Part shown: positions 36,082-45,030 of the stretch, piece by piece
How the letters are laid out: every line of letters starts with the position of its first letter
Numbering within the stretch: the first letter of the stretch is position 1
DNA from: Paenibacillus psychroresistens
Lineage (GTDB): Bacteria > Bacillota > Bacilli > Paenibacillales > NBRC-103111
DNA: 64,000 bases
Direction: 5' to 3'
Assembly (NCBI RefSeq): GCF_009728935.1
Contig: NZ_CP034235.1
Location: 7,713,501-7,777,500 of the forward strand
Notes under the pieces: model-generated
The model's database searches: none
What the model saw: only the letters and a program-made list of their open reading frames with translations
What the model was told of the DNA's origin: nothing
Made by a program: the position numbers and the translations under genes

Positions 36082-37437
36082 TTAAGTTTCAGTCAGCACA
36101 TTCAAGGTCACTTTGTTCTTCCCAGCTTTTTTGGAGGAATACAGTGCTTCATCCGCATGCTGATATAATTCTTCAAAAGTTATACCCCGCTTCTTCGAAT
36201 GGGCAATTCCCATACTAATAGTCAGAGGAATAGGCGTATCTTCATAAACCGTGAATAGCTGGTCTTGCACCAGCTTTCGAAATCTTTCTGCTTCGTTGAA
36301 GCTTTTCTGATCAGTGAAGTCAGTAAGGAATAAGGCAAACTCCTCCCCGCCGACTCTGCCTACAATTCCTCGATCTAACCTTACAGAGAAAGAATCGACG
36401 ATTGTATATTTCGGTCAGCTCATCAATTCCAGCTTGATGAATCAATTCTTGTTCATAGCTTTTCTTTACACTAATATCCGTGAAAATAAACAGCATTCCT
36501 GAGCTATGGGCTGCCTTTACCCCAATTGGGATAAGTGCTGCACTATAGCTTAACGCAACTTCTCCAGACAATGTGAGCTCTATGCTAGTTTCCTCATGTT
36601 TATCATAATGGTCTAAAAGCTTTGGTAAGCTCTGAAGGATTGGAGCTAACGCTTTACTCAACCATTTAGTTTGGAAATCCTGACTTACAAGCGCCAAAAC
36701 CCGTTCCGCAGACGGGTTAATTTCGACAATTATTCCATATCGATCCGTAAGTACAATACCGTCCTTGAGGTTCGTAAAAATTTTATCCTTGGCAATCGGC
36801 CAAATCGAAAGTAGTTCCATACGAAACAATATGTAATAAATAATGACCATAACCGGTATGAAGGCTACTGCCGTAAATCCTAGAATCTTGAGATGAATGA
36901 GCGGCATGAGGAAAACCAGTATAATCGGCAAACATAGCGCTAGAAACAACAATAAATGCTGACGAAAGTAATGCTTAGGTGTATTGCGAATATTGACCGC
37001 TAGAATGAACATTGCAAACAGCGTAAGGCTTTGGTTATAGACAATGAAAGCCATACTTAACAAAGTAGGATGCACGGTAATTTCACTTAATCCATTTACA
37101 TACACTAAGCCAATACTGCTGCGCAAGAGATGATGATACTGGTCTGTGTAAATTAACAAAGCATCGATAAAAATAGGGATAGCTAACAGCTTCAGCTGCT
37201 TCTGGATCTTCTCCAACGGCCTGCCGACTGGACGTTCCGCCAGAATAACTTAGGGCCAAACGAGATCGCCATGATCTCAAAAACAGTTGTTAATAGCGTG
37301 ATAGCCGCCAGCATACTGATGATCCAATAATAACGCCTACCAGGTATTTTACGATATTTATAAGAAAGAATGCTTAGCAGCAAACAAACTGCGAATCCCA
37401 TTAATAAATAAAACGGATAACCTTGCATCCACCTCAT
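36082..37437 (-). pseudogene. Decayed 7TM-PAS-GGDEF diguanylate cyclase
   Basis: Three frames encode consecutive parts of one protein. 37437 to about 37200 gives two TM helices and 'PKLFWRNV'; about 37216 to 36410 gives more TM helices, a PAS domain ('LKDGIVLTDRYGIIVEINPSAERVL') and 'IDELTEIYNRRFF'; about 36405 to 36082 gives 'RGIVGRVGGEEFALFL' through the C-terminus. The first break is a frameshift, probably with a small deletion. The second is a frameshift with loss of about 45-50 residues between NRRFF and GGEEF, removing the conserved metal/substrate segment. A functional cyclase cannot result even with frame correction. Confidence 0.85.
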
Positions 37438-37472
37438 ATGTATGTACCCCTAGTTGTGTAATTATCTACTCA

Positions 37473-38360
37473 TCAGCGTTCCTTAACGATCAATTTCTGA
37501 AACTCTCGCTCATAGAGCGCTGGACGTCGGTCATAAAATGGTGCAACTGCACCATGCTCGCGATTCTCATGCAGCTCTTCGAAATCTACATTTGCAAAAA
37601 CGGTCATATCTTCGTTTGGTGTTCCAACCTGAAGGATGCCGTCTACTGTAAACGGTCGATCGCATGGAGCAAAAACGCCTGCCTGCGAGTAGCCTGTATC
37701 TACTTGAGGCCGCCCCTCTGCCAGTACTCCTACAATTCCACTTAAAGCGACAAAAAGCTGGTTTTCAATCGCTCTTGCTTGTGCACAATGCCGGACACGG
37801 TGGTAACCAAAGGAAGAATCGGTGTAAGAAGGGCAGAGAATCAGCTTCACACCTCGATCAGCGGCTGCTCTTGCCAGCTCTGGAAATTCAATATCATAGC
37901 AGGTCAGAATAGAGACAAGTCCCCATTTAGTATCAAAAACATGGAGATCTTCACCAGGTATGAGCGGCCAAATATTCTGCTCCTCTGGCGTTAGCTGAAG
38001 CTTATCCTGAATCTCCATCCGCCCATCAGGAAAAAACAAGTGCGCTCTATTCACATAAGCCTGATCTTCTTTGCAAATATGCGTTCCTCCGAGTATGGCT
38101 ATGTTCCATTCTTTGCTTTGCTGTTGGAAGAAATGCAGGTAATCTGCGGTAATGCTGTCTAAGTATACACAGGCCTCGTCATGCGTCAGAATTTCTTTAA
38201 GCGATAATAAATGTGCGGTCATGTATTCAGGGAATAGAATCAGCTCCGCTCCAGCTTCTGCTGCTTCTCGTATTTTGCCGCTGAGCCTTGTCCAGAATTG
38301 CTCCACAGACTGTAAGCTCGAGAGTCCATATTGTGTGGTTGCGATAGTTAAGCTTGTCAT
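37473..38360 (-). CDS. Nitrilase-superfamily carbon-nitrogen hydrolase
   Basis: 295 residues with the catalytic triad: Glu in 'ILFPEYM' (about 43), Lys in 'IQDKLQLTPEE' (about 119) and Cys in 'LTCYDIEFPELARAA' (about 157). The later 'RHCAQARAIENQLFVALSG' block is shared with the hydrolase half of the protein encoded just upstream, so the two are close relatives. The amide or nitrile substrate is unknown. The 21-base gap to the upstream gene indicates co-transcription. Confidence 0.92.
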   Translation of the reverse strand: MTSLTIATTQYGLSSLQSVEQFWTRLSGKIREAAEAGAELILFPEYMTAHLLSLKEILTHDEACVYLDSITADYLHFFQQQSKEWNIAILGGTHICKEDQAYVNRAHLFFPDGRMEIQDKLQLTPEEQNIWPLIPGEDLHVFDTKWGLVSILTCYDIEFPELARAAADRGVKLILCPSYTDSSFGYHRVRHCAQARAIENQLFVALSGIVGVLAEGRPQVDTGYSQAGVFAPCDRPFTVDGILQVGTPNEDMTVFANVDFEELHENREHGAVAPFYDRRPALYEREFQKLIVKER

Positions 38361-38381
38361 ATGTGCCCCCTATTTAATGAA

Positions 38382-39920
38382 TCAAGATCGGATTTGCAGT
38401 GAATAAATATCTGTACGGCGATCTCGGAAAGTTAATACATCCTTGGACTTGCGATAACGCTGTAAATTCTCCATATCTACCTCTGCCATGATCACAGCCT
38501 CCGTGTTTTCACTGCATTCACCTGCAATGCCATCACGTGGAAATGAAAAATCAGCAGGTGTATAAACGCCTGATTGTGCATATTGAATGTCGACATTATC
38601 GACGTGTGTTAAATTTCCTACTGTACCCGCTGTAACTACTACAACCTGGTTTTCAACAGCACGGGCTTGTGCACAATATTTGACTCGTAGAAAGGTTTGG
38701 CGATCCTCGGCGCAAAAAGGCACAAAAATAATCTGTGCCCCTTCCTCCGCAACAATTCGCGAAATCTCCGGGTATTCTATGTCACTGCTCAATTGGATCG
38801 AAATTTTACCGCAATCTGTATCGAATACTTCTAATTTAGAGCCGCCATTAATTCCCCACCATTTACGCTCATTAGGGGAAATATGCAGCTTATATTGCTG
38901 TTCAATTGTACCATCTCGTCGAAACAAATGGGCAACATTATAAATTCGGTTGTTTTGTTCGACAAAATGCGAGCCGCCGACGATATTAACATTATAATTG
39001 ACAGCTAATTCAGAAAACAAGGCTACATAATTTTCCGTAAATGTACTCAGCTTGCGTATGGCTAAGCTTGGTGAACGCTCCTCAAGAAACGACAGCAGCT
39101 GCATCGTGAAATTCTCTGGAAAAACGGCAAAATCCGATTTATAGTCAGAGGCTACATCCACATAATGCTCGCATTGCGTCGCAAATTCCTCGAAGGAATC
39201 AATCTTTTTCATCATATATTGAATGACGCAGAAACGGACGGGAAAGGACATTTTATAATGTGTTTTATTGATATTCGGTTTATACTCAATATTATTCCAC
39301 TCCAGCAATGCTGCGTAATTCATCGAGTCTTCATCATCTGATAGATAATTCGTAATAATCCGCTTCAAGGTAAAGCCGTTCATCATTTGGAAGGTGAGCA
39401 CAGGATCATAGATATTCTGCTGCAGCACCTCTTCGGCATATTCCCGCGGCGCCATTTTATCGCTAAAATTATGATAGCCTGGGATTCTGCCTCCGACAAT
39501 AATACTTTTGAGATTCAGCGTTTCTGCCAAGCGTTTTCTAGCTTCATATAACCGCCTGCCAATTTTCATTCGACGAAAGCTGGGGTGCACCATGACCTCC
39601 ATGCCATATAGGTTTTCGCCGCGTGGGTTATGATTGCGAATGTATCCCTTATCGGTGATTTCTTGATACGTGTGCTGCTCCAAATAATCGTCAAAATTAA
39701 CAATTAAGCTAGAGCAAGAGCCGATAATATCACCATCTAATTCAACGCATATTTGACCCTCTGGGAAAAGTCGCAAATGGCTTTCCAGCTGTTTGATATT
39801 CCAAGGCTGCATGTTGGGAAAGCAAATATTCTGCAGCTCAATAATTTTATCAAAATCGGTTCGTACGATACTGCGAATGATCACTTTCTTCTCGAATTGG
39901 GAAATTTGATCGGTTGTCAT
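38382..39920 (-). CDS. GNAT acetyltransferase fused to a nitrilase-like domain (YhcX-like)
   Basis: 512 residues. N-terminal GNAT domain (about 10-205): 'IIRSIVRTDFDKIIELQNICFP', acetyl-CoA loop 'FRRMKIGRRLYEARKRLA'. C-terminal nitrilase-like domain (about 228-505): Glu in 'AVFPENF', Lys in 'QYKLHISPNE', and 'KYCAQARAVENQVVVVTAG'. The position of the catalytic Cys reads 'LSSDIEYPE', i.e. Ser where the paralogue has 'TCYDIEFPE'. This fusion is known from YhcX of Bacillus, function unknown. The Ser substitution suggests the hydrolase half is inactive or altered. First gene of the minus-strand run. Confidence 0.9.
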   Translation of the reverse strand: MTTDQISQFEKKVIIRSIVRTDFDKIIELQNICFPNMQPWNIKQLESHLRLFPEGQICVELDGDIIGSCSSLIVNFDDYLEQHTYQEITDKGYIRNHNPRGENLYGMEVMVHPSFRRMKIGRRLYEARKRLAETLNLKSIIVGGRIPGYHNFSDKMAPREYAEEVLQQNIYDPVLTFQMMNGFTLKRIITNYLSDDEDSMNYAALLEWNNIEYKPNINKTHYKMSFPVRFCVIQYMMKKIDSFEEFATQCEHYVDVASDYKSDFAVFPENFTMQLLSFLEERSPSLAIRKLSTFTENYVALFSELAVNYNVNIVGGSHFVEQNNRIYNVAHLFRRDGTIEQQYKLHISPNERKWWGINGGSKLEVFDTDCGKISIQLSSDIEYPEISRIVAEEGAQIIFVPFCAEDRQTFLRVKYCAQARAVENQVVVVTAGTVGNLTHVDNVDIQYAQSGVYTPADFSFPRDGIAGECSENTEAVIMAEVDMENLQRYRKSKDVLTFRDRRTDIYSLQIRS

Positions 39921-40096
39921 GAGGGACTCCTTTTGCAGCTTTTCTTCTTATCATACCCCTCAACCCTCATTACAAAATCAATGAACTGTTAATGGAATGT
40001 AAAGATTTACTACAAAAACCAACTATTAAGCATTCCAATACCTGATAAATCTTTGCTTTTCTAGGCTTTTACAGCTATGGTTTGAGAGGAAGATAA

Positions 40097-41074
40097 ATGC
40101 ATCAGGATAAGGATGAGATACGATTGAATACTACCGAACAACCTAGTTTTATATATACATTTGCTTGCCGTGAGGACGAGCTTTCCTTAAGCCAGCTGGA
40201 AATGCGCGCGTTTTTTGGTATGGAGGCTCCCAGTCATATCTTGAAAAGTACAGTTGGAATAGACCCCAGCCGCAGCCCCTTTATTAAAGAACGTATTGAA
40301 GTGATGTATCAGGGGAGCACTATGGCTGAAATCCTGCAAAAGGTGGAAGCCATCCAATTGCTAGACGCTACATTCAAAGTTATTTTCGTCAAATTAAATG
40401 ATTTAAGTCCCGAGGATAAAATATCTTACGAGGATCAGCGAGCTATAGAGCGAGAGTTAGGGATTCATATCACTGGAGAAGCCGATGTCCATCATCCAAC
40501 CTATGTATTTGGGATTGTTGCCTTAGGTGGGAAATGGTATTTCGGAAACTACCTTAAGAATACAGCCGTTTGGCTGCACCATATGAAAAAGCCGCGTAAT
40601 TATTCAATCGCGCTCACGACCCGATTAGCAAGAGCAGCGGCGAATATTGCTGTTCCTCATCCTGAAGGGATTAAGGCGATTGATCCGTGCTGTGGAATCG
40701 GCACTGTTCTGGTCGAAGCTCTATCTATGGGAATTGATATAGTTGGTCGAGATATCAACCACTTCATCGTGCGTGGGGCTCGTGAGAATCTGGAGCATTT
40801 TGGGCTGGATGGAGAAGTTGTTGTCGGGGCTATAGCGAATGTTTCCGACCATTACGATGTAGCGATTGTCGACATGCCCTATAACTTATTCTCCACGATC
40901 ACAACGGAGGAACAGTTTTCAATCCTGCAGCATGCACGTCGTATTGCCAACAAAGTAGTTGTGATTTCCATAGAAGAAATGGATGAAATGATCGCAAAAG
41001 CAGGATTCACTATTGTAGATCGCGGAGTTGCTAAGAAGGGGTTATTTTCGAGGCAGGTACTCGTTTGCATATAA
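40097..41074 (+). CDS. TRM11-like SAM-dependent RNA methyltransferase
   Basis: 325 residues. The N-terminal half ('SFIYTFACREDELSLSQLEMRAFFG') resembles the THUMP-like region of TRM11/RlmL enzymes. The C-terminal Rossmann domain has 'IKAIDPCCGIGTVLVEALSMG' (motif I), 'IVGRDINHFIVRGARENL' and the catalytic 'DMPYNLF' motif of the N-methyltransferase (D/N)PP(Y/F) type, with Met in place of the first Pro. It probably methylates an exocyclic or ring nitrogen of a tRNA or rRNA base. AGAGG precedes the ATG. Confidence 0.85.
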   Translation: MHQDKDEIRLNTTEQPSFIYTFACREDELSLSQLEMRAFFGMEAPSHILKSTVGIDPSRSPFIKERIEVMYQGSTMAEILQKVEAIQLLDATFKVIFVKLNDLSPEDKISYEDQRAIERELGIHITGEADVHHPTYVFGIVALGGKWYFGNYLKNTAVWLHHMKKPRNYSIALTTRLARAAANIAVPHPEGIKAIDPCCGIGTVLVEALSMGIDIVGRDINHFIVRGARENLEHFGLDGEVVVGAIANVSDHYDVAIVDMPYNLFSTITTEEQFSILQHARRIANKVVVISIEEMDEMIAKAGFTIVDRGVAKKGLFSRQVLVCI

Positions 41075-41091
41075 ATCAATGGATTTACATC

Positions 41092-41520
41092 TCATTTCCA
41101 TTTAAACACCACTATGCCTGCGACCATAATCAGAATCCCCATTCCTTTGTTCCATACAAAAGGGATTTTCTGTGCGCCGAATAAACCATAGCTATCAATA
41201 ATTAGCGCGAAGATCAATTGAGCTACCATTAGAATGGCCACCGAATACGCAGGTCCTAACTGGCCAATGCCTTTCATAACAGAGAATAGGATAATGACCC
41301 CTAGCACGCCGCCTAACATATATCCTTTACTTACATTATGTAATTGACTCCAGCTGCCGTCACGAATGATCGCGTACAGCACCAAGGATAGTAGAAAACC
41401 CGAACCATGCACGAACGTATTAGTCAGCCAAAACCCTGCTTTTTCACTCATTCTGGTATTAATGACACCTTGTGTTGCAATTACAATCCCAGCTAACAAC
41501 GAATATAAAATACCTGCCAT
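41092..41520 (-). CDS. DMT family transporter, YdcZ/DUF606 type
   Basis: 142 residues with five hydrophobic segments ('ILYSLLAGIVIATQGVINTRMSEKAGFWLTNTFVHGSGFLLSLVLY'), full length for the four/five-TM YdcZ group of drug/metabolite transporters, which work as dimers. I chose the ATG at 41520, nine bases after AAGGA; two more in-frame starts lie upstream. It follows the Crp/Fnr regulator gene and has a palindrome centred near -42 of its own promoter. Substrate unknown. Confidence 0.88.
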   Translation of the reverse strand: MAGILYSLLAGIVIATQGVINTRMSEKAGFWLTNTFVHGSGFLLSLVLYAIIRDGSWSQLHNVSKGYMLGGVLGVIILFSVMKGIGQLGPAYSVAILMVAQLIFALIIDSYGLFGAQKIPFVWNKGMGILIMVAGIVVFKWK

Positions 41521-41570
41521 GCTTGCCATTCCTTCTTTCTGTCTCCTGGACACTCCTTCTTCTGAAATTT

Positions 41571-41613
41571 AGTATACGCAATCAGCAGCAATTCCAAAAA
41601 GGACATATGTCCT
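41571..41613 (-). promoter_or_regulatory. DMT transporter promoter with a Crp/Fnr-type palindrome
   Basis: Minus-strand -10 TATACT (41571-41576) with a weak -35 (TTTGGA/TTTTGG, 16-17 bases away). A perfect 14-bp palindrome AGGACATATGTCCT at 41600-41613 is centred about 42.5 bases before the inferred start, the classic class II activation position. The adjacent upstream gene encodes a Crp/Fnr protein. Confidence 0.6.
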
Positions 41614-41636
41614 ATTAAATGTTTTTCTAAGATCCT

Positions 41637-42335
41637 CTATGTGTATAAGTTATCGTTAGCTAGCTCCTTAAGCCGCGGTTGGTTAAGTATCCGTACTCGC
41701 CCTCTAGTTCGTTCAAGAACTTTATCCTCAACCAAACGATTAATCACGCGATTTAAATGTCGATAGCTTGTCCCTAGCATTTCTGCCGTTTCCACAAGTG
41801 TTGAAGTGCGAATTTCCTCAGCAGGATCGTTTCCTTCTACATCCAAAAGCAGGGAAAGCAAATAGCTGGCAAACCTATTCTCGACCGGATAAAGCTGATT
41901 CATGGCAGATGTATGGGCTAGGGTGTACAGCTTCTGACTAAGGGTCTGTATCATAAAGCGCAGAAAAGCTGGATTGTTCAGCTCCATCTCTAGCATTAGC
42001 GATCGGCTAATGACCAACAGAGAGCTCGCTCCAACCGACTCTACGATATTCTGAATGGGATAATCCGCCATCCACTCCACATCACCAATAAGTGAAGGAG
42101 GTTTGGCAAAGCGAATGAGCATCGTTTTTCCATTGGGCAGTATCGTATAAACCTTTATTTTACCAGTAACCAACACGAATATTCCATCCAGCTTATCACC
42201 AATGGAACAAATTTTCTCTTTATCTGCATAGCCTCTAAGCTCCATTGCTTCAACGAGCTCGGGTAGAAAAATATGATTCAAACCCACATGACTGATACTC
42301 CGCTTACTCGCTTCAACATCACTTAACCGTTTCAT
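41637..42335 (-). CDS. Crp/Fnr family transcriptional regulator (YeiL-like)
   Basis: 232 residues from the ATG at 42335, six bases after AGGAGG. N-terminal cyclic-nucleotide-binding fold ('KICSIGDKLDGIFVLVTGKIKVYTILPNGKTMLIRFAKPPSLIGDVEWM'), dimer helix, and a C-terminal HTH_CRP ('STLVETAEMLGTSYRHLNRVINRLVEDKVLERTRGRVRIL'). The cAMP phosphate-binding 'GELA..RAA' motif is not conserved, so it probably senses something else. No Cys cluster for an Fe-S centre. The likely target is the YdcZ-type transporter gene directly downstream. Confidence 0.9.
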   Translation of the reverse strand: MKRLSDVEASKRSISHVGLNHIFLPELVEAMELRGYADKEKICSIGDKLDGIFVLVTGKIKVYTILPNGKTMLIRFAKPPSLIGDVEWMADYPIQNIVESVGASSLLVISRSLMLEMELNNPAFLRFMIQTLSQKLYTLAHTSAMNQLYPVENRFASYLLSLLLDVEGNDPAEEIRTSTLVETAEMLGTSYRHLNRVINRLVEDKVLERTRGRVRILNQPRLKELANDNLYT

Positions 42336-42434
42336 TATCGTCCTCCTGATGCACACTCCTAAAGCTGCTCTTGAAACAAATGGCTTGCCCCTATATGATG
42401 AAGATAAGATGCACACCCAAGAAGGAGGCACACC

Positions 42435-42953
42435 TTGTTTATTCTTGATGGCTTTAACACGCTGCGTGAGTCCTATGTATTCTATTTTGCAAGTATTATG
42501 CTATTTGGCATCTCTATAATTACTGCCGCTGGCCGTTGCTATCAGGCCCTTTATAAAGAAAGAATCAATGCCTGGTGGTACTACCTTATTGAAATTATTG
42601 TTCAAATCATCCGCATTTTTCAATATATTCTCATTATATCATTAAGTACAGACACAGCCATTCGCGACTTCAATTCAATTGGATTTCGCGATAAGATATC
42701 TCTCAGCGTATATGGAATGACGGTTACGGATATCATTTGGGAGTTTGTTGGTTTTGCGATTATTTTCGGGATATACAATCTTATTCTAAATAGGCTATTT
42801 ACTAAACATATGATCGCTGGTTTCATGAAAAAAAGACAGCTCACCAAGTTCTCCGTTGAATCTGTACAATTGGCTGTCCTCCTTGGTTATAAAAACCTAC
42901 TTCTCATTCCAGTTAGCTTTATTTATATATTAGTTGTTCTACAGATCATCTAA
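42435..42953 (+). CDS. Uncharacterised membrane protein
   Basis: 172 residues with four probable TM helices (about 15-35, 45-70, 95-120, 145-170) and short basic loops; no recognised family. The start is TTG, decided by AAGGAGG six bases upstream (42422-42428) and the absence of another start. It is divergent from the Crp/Fnr gene (99-base gap) and overlaps the convergent methyltransferase gene by 15 bases. Confidence 0.7.
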   Translation: MFILDGFNTLRESYVFYFASIMLFGISIITAAGRCYQALYKERINAWWYYLIEIIVQIIRIFQYILIISLSTDTAIRDFNSIGFRDKISLSVYGMTVTDIIWEFVGFAIIFGIYNLILNRLFTKHMIAGFMKKRQLTKFSVESVQLAVLLGYKNLLLIPVSFIYILVVLQII

Positions 42954-43607
42954 TGCTTTAATCTTCTCCACACACCAAGTACTCATACTGCGCTGTCCGG
43001 CCACAACAACGGTTTTTAGAGGTTCAAACAAGATGCCATTCAGTTCATCTGTTAATTTAATTAGCTTAGCTTCATTAACAAGAAATCGCGTGCTTCCGTC
43101 AGGTTGAATATAACGTCCATCACCTAGTGGCTCTATCTGATCTTCTATTCCTAATGTAGAGGCTAAACGTACGAATAGCAGCCCGCCTGGCTTTAGCACG
43201 CGCCATAATTCATTTAGCATTTGTTGAAAATGCAACTCGTTCTCCGCAAAATGCAGCACAGCGTTACTAATTACGAAATCAAAGCTCTCCCTCGCAAATC
43301 TCATTTGCTCTATGGTTCCTACACGTGCATGTTCATTCGTCCAGGTCTGTGAAAGCCTTGCCCCAAGCAGCTGCACCGAACGTATGGCTGTCTCCGATTT
43401 ATCGACCGCAAACACTTCATATCCGTTACGCAGAAAATAAACTAAGTTCCGCCCAGATCCACAGCCAGCATCGAGGATTCGCATGTCTTTTGTAATTCGA
43501 CCCTTGAGAATCTGATCCAATAAATAAATGTCAATATCGCCTATTTGCTCCATTAGATTCATTTTGGAATTCAGCTCACTTTCCCTATCGATTAGGTTAA
43601 GCAACAT
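42939..43607 (-). CDS. Class I SAM-dependent methyltransferase
   Basis: 222 residues. Motif I 'MRILDAGCGSGRNLVYFLRNGYEVFAVDKS', motif III-like 'FDFVISNAVLHF' and 'ELWRVLKPGGLLFVRLAS' define a Methyltransf_11/25 fold. The C-terminal 60 residues ('LVNEAKLIKLTDELNGILFEPLKTVVV') resemble small-molecule methylases of the tellurite-resistance TehB type, but the substrate is unknown. The start codon directly follows the stop of the small membrane protein gene, so translation is coupled; its own ribosome binding site is weak. Confidence 0.85.
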   Translation of the reverse strand: MLLNLIDRESELNSKMNLMEQIGDIDIYLLDQILKGRITKDMRILDAGCGSGRNLVYFLRNGYEVFAVDKSETAIRSVQLLGARLSQTWTNEHARVGTIEQMRFARESFDFVISNAVLHFAENELHFQQMLNELWRVLKPGGLLFVRLASTLGIEDQIEPLGDGRYIQPDGSTRFLVNEAKLIKLTDELNGILFEPLKTVVVAGQRSMSTWCVEKIKALDDL

Positions 43608-43838
43608 CTATCTTTTGTTAAACACACGATTAATCCCTTTAAGTATAAAGTGCTCGATAAATCCATAAATTACTGAACATACCAATACTACTACTATAAT
43701 TTCCCATATTTCATTCGTTAGCTTGAAAACGAATTGCACCAGAACCCACATATAAATGATCCATAGGGCTGTTTTCACTAGACTGTCTCTGCTTAGAATG
43801 GAAGCGAATGCTTTTTTACGTTTCCCACCTTCAGCCAT
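43608..43838 (-). CDS. Small two-TM membrane protein
   Basis: 76 residues with a basic N-terminus ('EGGKRKKAFASIL') and two hydrophobic helices ('VKTALWIIYMWVLVQFVFKL', 'IIVVVLVCSVIYGFIEHFIL') ending in a basic tail. No known family. It directly precedes the methyltransferase gene. A good Shine-Dalgarno (GGGGAGG, minus strand, about eight bases away) supports the ATG. Confidence 0.7.
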   Translation of the reverse strand: MAEGGKRKKAFASILSRDSLVKTALWIIYMWVLVQFVFKLTNEIWEIIVVVLVCSVIYGFIEHFILKGINRVFNKR

Positions 43839-44001
43839 CTGCTACCTCCCCAGAAAAAGTATTTTCTCTTTGACTATATCGCTCTTTATCATTATAATCC
43901 ACTATTTTGTGGGATATAAAGGAACTTATTGGATTATTAACAGTAACAACCTAGGATAGCCTTTTATTCTGTCGGCTAAATATAAAAAGAGGTGACGCAA
44001 A

Positions 44002-44505
44002 ATGATAAAAAGAATAATGATCCTATCAATCATTTTATTAATGCTTCCTGTACAGCAAGCTTTGGGGGAGGCAAAGACTATTCAAGCTTATCTGTTCCCA
44101 GTAAAGTTATCTGTAGCTGGAAAAGAGGTTACGATACCAGCAGAGTATACGGTTTTGAACTATAATAATCATATCTATCTACCTATTCGTTATGTAGCAG
44201 AAACAATGCAATTTCTAATTAGTTACATCCCAGAATATAATACACTGTCCATGGATCACGATAGAGTGATAGGACCTTCCGCTACCTTTGATCAAGCTAA
44301 ATTAGTGGCATTTGAAGCTTACCATGTTAAACAAGTGACAGAAGTGGGTATACGTATTCTGACTAAAGAGGAATTATCTCACCGTCCGGATGATCCAAAG
44401 GATGAAACACCTGTATACTTTATAGTCGATACAGTGGACCAGAATGATGCCGTATTACGCATATATGTTTCATCCAATAAAGCTTCCCATCATTTTATTA
44501 TTTAA
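44002..44505 (+). CDS. Secreted protein with copper-amine-oxidase N-terminal-like (stalk) domain
   Basis: 167 residues. Signal peptide ('IMILSIILLMLPVQQALG', cleavage about residue 23), then a Cu_amine_oxidN1-like domain ('YTVLNYNNHIYLPIRYVAETMQFLISYIPEYNTLSM', about 50-88), a module common in Paenibacillus surface proteins and not catalytic by itself. The last 70 residues are a small alpha/beta region of unknown kind. The cupin gene follows 15 bases later. Confidence 0.85.
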   Translation: MIKRIMILSIILLMLPVQQALGEAKTIQAYLFPVKLSVAGKEVTIPAEYTVLNYNNHIYLPIRYVAETMQFLISYIPEYNTLSMDHDRVIGPSATFDQAKLVAFEAYHVKQVTEVGIRILTKEELSHRPDDPKDETPVYFIVDTVDQNDAVLRIYVSSNKASHHFII

Positions 44506-44520
44506 AAGGAGGGTTTCGGT

Positions 44521-45030
44521 ATGAAAGGCTTGGAGGTTCGGAGTTACTATTATGAAGATGACGGGAAAATTCCTAATAACGTGGATTTACCGGCTTTACT
44601 ATATGTAGGTGCCCTCAAGGAAAAACCAGAGCAAACGGAAAAAATCTTCAATAGCCACAATTGGCGCAACAGCTGGACCAACGGTGTATTCCGTTATCAT
44701 CATTATCACAGCAACGTTCATGAAGTATTAGGGAGCATAAGAGGCTCGGCAACTCTGCAGCTTGGTGGCGAGCAAGGTGATCAAGTGGTTGTAGAAGCAG
44801 GCGATGTTCTGGTGCTCCCCGCTGGAACTGGGCATAAACGCTTGTCAGCCAGCTCCGACTTTCAGGTTGTAGGCGCTTATCCCGAAGGGATGGACTATAA
44901 TTTACGCAGAGGATTAGCTGATGAGCGGCCTGAGGTATTGGAAGAAATACGACAGGTTCCTCTACCACTTTTAGATCCGATTTATGGCGAAAACGGGCCT
45001 TTGGTCGAAAAATGGCACAAATCTAAGTGA
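44521..45030 (+). CDS. Cupin domain protein
   Basis: 169 residues with a single cupin barrel: 'YHHYHSNVHEVLGSIRGSATLQLGG' (His residues of motif 1; Glu replaced within 'VHEVLG') and 'VVVEAGDVLVLPAGTGHKRL' (motif 2 with His). The 'GMDYNLRRG' tail matches the YjlB-type cupins of unknown function. Metal binding is likely. It overlaps the convergent alkyltransferase-like gene by eight bases. Confidence 0.9.
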   Translation: MKGLEVRSYYYEDDGKIPNNVDLPALLYVGALKEKPEQTEKIFNSHNWRNSWTNGVFRYHHYHSNVHEVLGSIRGSATLQLGGEQGDQVVVEAGDVLVLPAGTGHKRLSASSDFQVVGAYPEGMDYNLRRGLADERPEVLEEIRQVPLPLLDPIYGENGPLVEKWHKSK

